Source: Zoopage sp. CT-All (lineage: Eukaryota > Zoopagomycota > Zoopagomycetes > Zoopagales > Zoopagaceae). Taken from it: a stretch of 22,268 nt of DNA. The notes under the pieces are model-generated. The model ran no database searches, was not told the origin of the DNA, and saw only the letters and a program-made list of their open reading frames with translations. Position numbers and translations under genes: made by a program. The DNA is taken from positions 1 to 22,268 of the forward strand of contig QZWS01000143.1 in assembly GCA_004114245.1 (NCBI GenBank). The letters are read 5' to 3'. Shown in pieces: positions 17,461 through 22,268 of the stretch; positions within the stretch are counted from its first letter, which is position 1, and every line of letters begins with the position of its first letter.

Positions 17461-18560
17461 ATGTCAAAGGGAGACAAGAAGGCCGCGTACTTCGCCAAGC
17501 TCAAGCACCTGCTTGCCACCAACCGCTCGATTTTTATCGTTGCCGTGGACAATGTCGGCTCGAACCAGATGCACCAGATCCGTGTCGCGCTGCGTGGCAC
17601 CGGCACCGTGCTGATGGGCAAGAACACCATGGTGCGCCGCGCGCTGCGTGTGCTCGCCCCCGAGAACCCGCAGTACGAGCGCCTGATGCCGCACGTCCGC
17701 GGCAATGTAGGCTTTGTGTTCACCAACGGCGACCTCAAGGAGGTGCGCGAGCGGCTGACCGCAAACCGCGTCAAGGCGCCCGCCAAGGCTGGTGCCGTCG
17801 CGCCCGTCGATGTGTTTGTGCCGGGCGGTAACACCGGCATGGAGCCCGGCAAGACCTCGTTCTTCCAGGCCCTCGGCATCCCCACCAAGATTGCTCGTGG
17901 TACGATTGAAATCGTCAACGACGTGCATCTGGTCAAGCTCGGCAACAAGGTCGGCGCGTCCGAGGCTGCGCTGCTCAACATGTTGAACATTTCGCCCTTC
18001 ACCTACGGTATGTCGGTGGTGCAAATCTACGACGATGGCACCTGCTTCTCGCCGGCAATTCTCGACATCGATGAGGCCACGCTGTTGGACGTGTTCATGC
18101 AGGGTGTCAAGAACGTGGCCGCGGTGTCGCTCGCCATCGGATTCCCGACCACTGCATCCGTCGCCCACTCGCTCGTCAACGGGTACAAGAACTTGCTGTC
18201 CATGTCTGTCGCCACCGAGTATACCTTCCCAGGATCCGAGAAGGTGAGTTCTGCCTCATCGTGCGCGCGTGCTGCCTTATTTTGTGATGATTTTTTCATC
18301 TATACGAGTCTTCCCGACGTTGATCACAACTTTAACCACTCTAATTTTTTACTGACACTTTGCCGCTGCGCATGCATTGTCACCATTAACCCATGCTGAT
18401 CGCCTCCTTTCACTAGATCAAGGCATACCTCGCCGACCCGTCCGCGTTCGCCGCTGCCGCCCCTGTTGCGGCTGCCTCTGCCGCCGCACCCGCCGCTGCA
18501 AAGGTGGAGGAGGAAGCCGAGCAGTCGGATGACGACATGGGCTTTGGTCTCTTTGATTAA
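17461..18560 (+). CDS. RPLP0: 60S acidic ribosomal protein P0
   Basis: Exons 17461-18243 and 18417-18560 give 308 aa, normal for P0. The start [18 protein letters not shown] is typical; a TTG codon further upstream in frame is not used. The rRNA-binding domain ([21 protein letters not shown]) is followed by the insertion domain and the P1/P2-binding helices. After the intron come an Ala-rich hinge and the conserved tail [11 protein letters not shown], which binds elongation factors. P0 forms the base of the ribosomal stalk at the GTPase-associated centre of the 60S subunit. The single intron is 173 nt, far longer than the others here, and holds a C/D snoRNA candidate. Codon use is strongly biased to C-ending codons, fitting high expression. 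Confidence 0.97.
18284..18355 (+). ncRNA. C/D-box snoRNA candidate inside the RPLP0 intron
   Basis: Box C GTGATGA is at 18284-18290 and box D CTGA at 18352-18355, giving 72 nt from box to box. Weaker internal boxes may be D' CCGA at 18314-18317 and C' TTGATCA at 18320-18326. The guide 18337-18350 (CACTCTAATTTTTT), ending one base before box D, is a perfect 14-nt antisense match to the conserved 18S rRNA segment AAAAAATTAGAGTG, which I recall from fungal 18S sequence. By the box D plus five rule the target is the fourth A of the six. From memory this is the region of yeast 18S Am796, guided by snR53; that identity needs checking. A terminal stem is weak. The host intron (18244-18416) leaves 61 nt between box D and the 3' splice site. 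Confidence 0.8.
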
Positions 18561-18630
18561 ACAGCTGTGGATTGGCAATACAGAAATGTGCTTCTGCCTT
18601 GGAGATTTTGCCATCGTCAATCTACCCAAA

Positions 18631-18882
18631 ATGTCCGCCGTCATGTACCATGCGAAACTCCCGCCCTCCGCGTCGCTGCTCGCCGTCGTCGCTCATCCTT
18701 TTGCGCGTCTCATCTATCGCTACGAGCTCGATTCGGGCGTCTACATGATGGAGCCATGGGAGAAGGTCCTCATCAACACCGTCGTTGTGGTCTCGACCGC
18801 CCTCATCCTCTCCACCACATGGAATTACCTGCCTGGGTACATCGATTCGGTGGTGCATGCAACCGCAAGGTATCTTGTGTAG
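18631..18882 (+). CDS. Small subunit of serine palmitoyltransferase (ssSPT/SPTSS family)
   Basis: An 83-residue protein with no intron, starting at an ATG preceded by CCCAAA, 70 bp after the P0 stop on the same strand. The central segment IYRYELDSGVYMMEPWEKVLINTV matches the family signature of YxYEL..ALYMLEPWE. One membrane span follows at about residues 46-62 (VLINTVVVVSTALILST), and a short tail (NYLPGYIDSVVHATARYL). ssSPT peptides bind the catalytic LCB1/LCB2 dimer in the ER membrane, raise its activity and tune acyl-CoA choice at the first step of sphingolipid synthesis. An upstream in-frame ATG lies within the P0 last exon and would add unrelated residues, so I reject it. Confidence 0.85.
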   Translation: MSAVMYHAKLPPSASLLAVVAHPFARLIYRYELDSGVYMMEPWEKVLINTVVVVSTALILSTTWNYLPGYIDSVVHATARYLV

Positions 18883-18917
18883 GAGGCGGTGGTGGGAGGC
18901 GGTGGTGGGACGCGGTG
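18882..18917. repeat. 13-bp tandem repeat in the 3' flank of the SPT small-subunit gene
   Basis: GGAGGCGGTGGTG occurs twice head to tail (18882-18894, 18895-18907), followed by a ten-base partial copy with one change. It starts at the last base of the stop codon and is G-rich on the coding strand. Confidence 0.7.
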
Positions 18918-19019
18918 ACCATTTAGTACTGGGCGATAATTTGCAGCGGGCGATTGGGGCTTGGATACAATAGTAGTACACGCATGCATTCTTATCTTGC
19001 TATCCAATCAGTACACTCT

Positions 19020-19994
19020 TCATCCAATACGCTGGCGTTTGGCGTATGCTTGGGGCTGGGCGCCAGTGCCGACGTGGCGGAACGCACCGGCCATGCGCCG
19101 CTTTCGCTCCTCTTCCGCCAAGCGAATCTCCTCCATTGCTGTTATCTTGCGACCGACTCCACCAACAGTGTGCGCGCTATCTGCCACGGAAGGGGCGATG
19201 GTGCTTCTCGCGTCATCGTCAAGGGCGACTTTAGAAGCAAAGGCTTTGAAGGGGTTGGTACGCCGCTTCCCATCGCCATTTGTTCCAACTGATTTGAGCG
19301 ACAGCGACAGATTCAGTTTGATTTTGCCGTCCTCGCCAACCATGCCTTCGGGCCGTGGAAGCTGCCCGTCATCAGCGGCTCCCTTCGACTCATCGTCCTC
19401 GTCGCCATACCCATGTGCCTCCGCTTCCTGAATCACCTGCCTGGCTTGGTCCTGCGCATACTCAACCAGCTCCTCGAGCCGGCGACGCTGCCGCTCCTCG
19501 TCCCCCAGATCCGACTTTTCTCGCTTCTCCTTGGCCATCAGCCGGGCCATAGTACTCGGACTTTTGTCGATCCACCGAATATACCATCCCTTCTCCGTTT
19601 CATCCACCTCGCAAATCTTTGACCGGCCCAGGAAGCGCACGAACCCGGCCAGCGCCGTCCAGCGCGTCGCGTTCATGTGCACGTGGTTCTTGTCCGAAAT
19701 ATAGGCCTGGTACACTTGATTGGCAAACACGCGCTTGGTGCCGAACCGCGACGACAGCACCTTGAGGAAGTCGCCCAGGAACTGCGACGAGTACTGGGTG
19801 AGGATGCGCGAATGGTTGTCGGCAAAGAGGCGCATCTGGCGATGATGGCCCTCGGACTGCGTATGCGCGCGGAAGCCGTTGTCGTCACGGCACTGTTTCT
19901 GACACATCTGGCAGTACCAGCGCAGTTTCTGCAGGCCCTTGGCCTTCATGCGGTTGGCGATGCCCTTGGGCGAGAACGGATCGTGCTTGGGCAT
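19020..19994 (-). CDS. KIN17-type zinc-finger nuclear protein
   Basis: A single exon of 324 aa starting MPKHDPFSPKGIANRMKAKGL, the family start. A C2H2-type zinc finger uses C28, C31, H44 and H50 (YCQMCQKQCRDDNGFRAH). The conserved winged-helix domain follows (SRILTQYSSQFLGDFLKVL, RFGTKRVFANQVYQAYI, NATRWTALAGFVRFLGR, WYIRWID) to about residue 165. Then come a charged coiled coil and a tail with the ITAMEEIRLAEEERK motif. The animal protein is longer and carries a C-terminal tandem KOW/SH3 region, which is missing here as in many fungi. KIN17 is a nuclear nucleic-acid-binding protein linked to the late spliceosome and DNA damage response. The ATG lies 41 bp from that of eIF2B-delta on the other strand. 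Confidence 0.94.
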   Translation of the reverse strand: MPKHDPFSPKGIANRMKAKGLQKLRWYCQMCQKQCRDDNGFRAHTQSEGHHRQMRLFADNHSRILTQYSSQFLGDFLKVLSSRFGTKRVFANQVYQAYISDKNHVHMNATRWTALAGFVRFLGRSKICEVDETEKGWYIRWIDKSPSTMARLMAKEKREKSDLGDEERQRRRLEELVEYAQDQARQVIQEAEAHGYGDEDDESKGAADDGQLPRPEGMVGEDGKIKLNLSLSLKSVGTNGDGKRRTNPFKAFASKVALDDDARSTIAPSVADSAHTVGGVGRKITAMEEIRLAEEERKRRMAGAFRHVGTGAQPQAYAKRQRIG

Positions 19995-20035
19995 CAAGTG
20001 TGGATCAGCAAAGAGGGACTTGTTGCTCCTACACC
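19995..20035. promoter_or_regulatory. 41-bp divergent intergenic region between KIN17 and eIF2B-delta
   Basis: Both start codons are supported by family N-termini, leaving 41 bp for two 5' leaders. No TATA-like element is visible. Promoter elements must lie inside the opposing coding regions. Confidence 0.5.
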
Positions 20036-21526
20036 ATGGACTCCGCCGCAACTGCCCAGCCCTCGGTGAAGAAGACGCCGAAGGACATGACCAAGGCCGA
20101 GCGCCGCGCGCTGCAAGAGAAGCAGCGTGCAGACAAGGAGGCTGCAAAGGCGGCGACGGGCAAAGGCGGGGCGCAAGCCGCGATGGCGCCGGCACCGCGC
20201 AAAGGCCGGTCGGATTCCGTCGTGTCGTCTGCCATTGGCTCGGTCGCCCCCGAGTCCTTTGCAGCGTCGGGCGACGCATCAAAGACGAATAGAAAGCGCA
20301 CAGCAACAGCAGGGGCGGCGAGCATGCCGCGATCGCCCTCGACGTCCGCTGGCCCCGATCGCCTGGAGCCCACCAGTCTTTTCCATCATCTCGAGCTCGC
20401 GCGCGGTGCAACGCGCGCTGCCGCCAAGGATATCCATCCGGCCGTTCTCCGCCTTGGGCTCTTATACAAATCTCACCGTGTGTGTGGCTCCAACGCTCGC
20501 TGCATTGCACTATTGCACGCCCTGCGACGGGTTGTCAGTGATTATCACCCGCCGCCAAAAACGTCCATCGCTCGCCATCTCCCCGGACATCTCTCCCCTC
20601 AGATATCGTATATTGTCGGCATGCGTCCCATGTCGGTGGGCATGGGCAATGCGATCAGATACCTCAAGTACGAAATATCGGTGCTCTCGCCCGATTGGGC
20701 CGATGACAAGGCCAAGGGGCATCTGGTGGCTCGCATCGACGATTTCGTACGCGAGCGTATTGAGCGGGCTGACGAGGAAATGATCGAAGCGATGCTTGAG
20801 CGGATTCCGTTGGAGGACCAACTTGTGGACGGCCAAGAGACTGTTGTGGTGACGTTTGGCCGCAGCTCCGTCGTTGAAGCCACGCTGCTGCGAGCCAAAC
20901 AGGGCGACGGGGAAGGTGTCGCTGAGCCGAAAAAACAACGCCCATTCCGCGTCGTGGTCATTGACTCGCGGCCGATGCACGAAGGTCGTCGGCTTGTTGC
21001 TAACCTCGTTGCCGCTGGCATTTCATGCACATACACGCTGCTTCATGGCCTCGACACCATCCTTTCTGACATCCGCGCCTCGCGATCTCGGTGCATCGTC
21101 GTAGTCGGTGCCCACGCAGTCCTTGGAAATGGTGCTGTTCTCTCCCGCATCGGCACCGCCTCTGTCGCAGTCTCAGCCCGCGCGCACCATCTCCCATTGC
21201 TCGTCATGTGCGAGACGTATAAATTCACGGACCGCGTACAGCTGGACGCGTTTGTGTGGAACGAAATCGACAGCGCGGATGCGCTTGTGCGCCGCTGCGA
21301 GCCTGAAGGCAGTCTGCCCAGCAGCGCCGGCAAAAACGTTGGCAGCCAGGATGCCGCCGGCCCATTGCGAGCCCACGTGGAGATGGAACGACTCAAGGTG
21401 CTGAACCTGATGTACGATGTCACGCCGGCCGAGTACGTGAGTCTGGTGGTGACAGATGTCGGTCCGATTCCCTGCTCCAGTGTGCCCGTCGTGCTGCGTG
21501 AGTATCGACCCATGTTGCAGGTGTAG
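20036..21526 (+). CDS. Translation initiation factor eIF2B subunit delta
   Basis: A single exon of 496 aa. The ATG at 20036 is chosen over an in-frame GTG at 20000. The N-terminal 120 residues are charged and Lys/Ala-rich with the KKTPKDMTKAERRALQEKQR motif typical of the delta subunit. The Rossmann-like regulatory/IF2B domain follows: IHPAVLRLGLLYKSH, RPMSVGMGNAIRYLKYEIS, VVIDSRPMHEGRRL, VVVGAHAVLGNGAVLSRIG and the C-terminal DVTPAEYVSLVVTD with SSVPVVLREY. Delta belongs to the regulatory subcomplex of eIF2B, the GDP/GTP exchange factor of eIF2, and senses phosphorylated eIF2-alpha; the yeast counterpart is GCD2. It acts in the cytosol. No introns are needed, unlike eIF2A in the same window. 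Confidence 0.96.
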   Translation: MDSAATAQPSVKKTPKDMTKAERRALQEKQRADKEAAKAATGKGGAQAAMAPAPRKGRSDSVVSSAIGSVAPESFAASGDASKTNRKRTATAGAASMPRSPSTSAGPDRLEPTSLFHHLELARGATRAAAKDIHPAVLRLGLLYKSHRVCGSNARCIALLHALRRVVSDYHPPPKTSIARHLPGHLSPQISYIVGMRPMSVGMGNAIRYLKYEISVLSPDWADDKAKGHLVARIDDFVRERIERADEEMIEAMLERIPLEDQLVDGQETVVVTFGRSSVVEATLLRAKQGDGEGVAEPKKQRPFRVVVIDSRPMHEGRRLVANLVAAGISCTYTLLHGLDTILSDIRASRSRCIVVVGAHAVLGNGAVLSRIGTASVAVSARAHHLPLLVMCETYKFTDRVQLDAFVWNEIDSADALVRRCEPEGSLPSSAGKNVGSQDAAGPLRAHVEMERLKVLNLMYDVTPAEYVSLVVTDVGPIPCSSVPVVLREYRPMLQV

Positions 21527-22010
21527 TGCGTTGTGTACCTACAATAACAGACGTTCTTATGGATGTGGCGGAGCGCTATGCTGACTGAAGAGTATAATAC
21601 TAGCTCCGGACTTTATCCGTAGGCGAGACATGCTGTATTGTGACAAGGCCGTCAACGATGGAGTCGAGCCAGGCAGCTGCCAATCTGATTGATATCTCTG
21701 GCCAATGCCTTCGCCTCTGGTGCATAAACACAAGTAAAGTTAATAATCAGCTATTGATCATTCATCTGCTTCTGTCAGTCCGAGCTCAGTCATGCAAATT
21801 TTCAATTCATCACATTTGGTCGAGATTCTGATAGTTCTACTGCAGTGACATTTTTTGTATATTCAGATAAACCAACTGTATCACTGCAAGGCATGGGTTA
21901 CTGTCCGCCTGTCCTGCTGCACCATGCTCCCTTTCAAGGCAGATATGCCCACAAAGTGTGAGAGCATTAGAAATGTGCCAAGGGCAGTGTATATATTACT
22001 TTAGAACATT
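21527..22010. other. 484-bp intergenic region becoming AT-rich to the right
   Basis: No ORF with recognisable features on either strand. The first 150 bp resemble the rest of the window in composition. From about 21720 the DNA is visibly richer in A and T (TATATATTACT, CAAATTTTCAATTC), and this continues into the zinc-finger ORF. A 6-bp inverted repeat (CGGAGC at 21569, GCTCCG at 21603) has an unstable 28-nt loop. Nothing here identifies an RNA gene. Confidence 0.45.
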
Positions 22011-22268
22011 CTAGCCAGTAACATGTACACATTTTTTGTCCGTGTCCGTGTCAGCGTCAGTGCCCTTGAAGAAATCCCAGTGCTTTTTTGTATAAGTGTG
22101 GATTTCGGCTGTTTTCATTGTTATTGTACTTTGACAGCTGCTACATCTTATCATCATTGAGCTCGGTTTGGTAGGATGCTCATTTCTATAATGAGATCTA
22201 GATTTAACAAGTGTCAGACGCTTTTTGCAATACTCGCATTGAACTGGCATATTCTGGAATTCACGCAT
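22011..22268 (-). CDS. C-terminal part of a two-zinc-finger protein (possibly 5' partial)
   Basis: The frame runs from the window edge to a TAG at 22011-22013, giving 85 residues. An ATG sits exactly at the edge, so the true start is unknown. Two similar zinc-finger-like units are seen: CEYCKKRL...HYRNEH (C-x2-C-x11-H-x4-H) and CSSCQSTI...HTYTKKH (C-x2-C-x11-H-x5-H). A short Asp/Thr-rich tail (TDADTDTDKK) follows. Such spacing suits a nucleic-acid-binding C2H2-like protein; I do not recognise the family. Codon use is A/T-rich, unlike all genes to the left, which could mean foreign, mobile or fast-evolving DNA. It could also be a chance ORF, but the paired Cys/His pattern argues against that. 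Confidence 0.5.
   Translation of the reverse strand: MREFQNMPVQCEYCKKRLTLVKSRSHYRNEHPTKPSSMMIRCSSCQSTITMKTAEIHTYTKKHWDFFKGTDADTDTDKKCVHVTG

Noticed and set aside
17464-18168. Minus-strand ORF of 234 codons
   Set aside because: Mirror of the strongly codon-biased RPLP0 exon; long antisense frames are expected there.
20127-20783. Plus-strand ORF of 218 codons in another frame of eIF2B-delta
   Set aside because: Shadow of the eIF2B-delta frame, which carries all family motifs without a break.
21569-21608. 6-bp inverted repeat CGGAGC/GCTCCG as a structured RNA or terminator
   Set aside because: The stem is short, the loop is 28 nt, and rho-independent terminators do not apply in a eukaryote.
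21745-21813. Possible minus-strand C/D snoRNA (GTGATGA at 21813-21807 with several CTGA downstream)
   Set aside because: No terminal stem, several competing CTGA boxes, and no guide that I can match to a known rRNA segment.
1-22268. tRNA genes, rRNA genes, CRISPR arrays, transposase genes
   Set aside because: Looked for B-box-like GGTTC elements, rRNA segments, spaced repeats and transposase motifs; nothing convincing was seen apart from the short antisense guide in the P0 intron.

Overview
The window is nuclear DNA of a very compact fungus. Genes alternate between strands, coding sequences are split by introns of mostly 39-55 nt, and intergenic gaps fall to 29 nt. The gene set (Clf1, eIF2A, a DHX35-type helicase, a Tra2-like SR protein, Sec12, an ELO elongase, ribosomal P0, an SPT small subunit, KIN17, eIF2B-delta) is eukaryotic. 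DHX35 and Tra2-type proteins argue against a budding yeast of the Saccharomyces kind. A small-genome basidiomycete, for example an Ustilaginomycotina or Malassezia-like yeast, is my best guess, but I cannot prove it from the sequence. ORF finding without splicing misses most gene ends here; I rebuilt exons by reading frame, GT/GC-AG signals and family conservation.

Layout, left to right: 3' end of an unknown basic protein (+, 1-471); F-box/WD40 protein with a C-terminal ubiquitin-interacting motif (-, 555-2798, 7 exons); CLF1 (+, 2855-4952); eIF2A (-, 5000-7287, 10 exons); second F-box/propeller-like protein (-, 7648-9210); DHX35-type DExH helicase (+, 9240-11657, 9 exons); Tra2-like RRM/RS protein with an apparent frameshift (+, 11856-12697); SEC12 (-, 13096-14774) with candidate GC-AG introns; ELO fatty-acid elongase (+, 15157-16133); glycosyltransferase-like type II membrane protein (-, 16175-17372); ribosomal P0 (+, 17461-18560); SPT small subunit (+, 18631-18882); KIN17 (-, 19020-19994); eIF2B-delta (+, 20036-21526); and, in visibly AT-richer DNA, the 3' end of a two-zinc-finger protein (-, 22011-22268).

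Functional themes are splicing (CLF1, DHX35, Tra2-like, KIN17), translation (eIF2A, eIF2B-delta, P0) and ER membrane/lipid work (SEC12, ELO, SPT small subunit). These are mostly housekeeping genes, and I see no operon logic, mobile element or CRISPR array.

The most interesting signals are: (1) the 173-nt P0 intron, about four times longer than the others, contains a C/D-box snoRNA candidate with a 14-nt perfect antisense match to a conserved 18S rRNA segment; (2) up to three GC-AG introns concentrated in SEC12; (3) an F-box/WD40/UIM architecture; (4) a C6-run frameshift that no canonical intron I could find repairs in the Tra2-like gene; (5) an elongase whose HxxHH box reads QxxHH.
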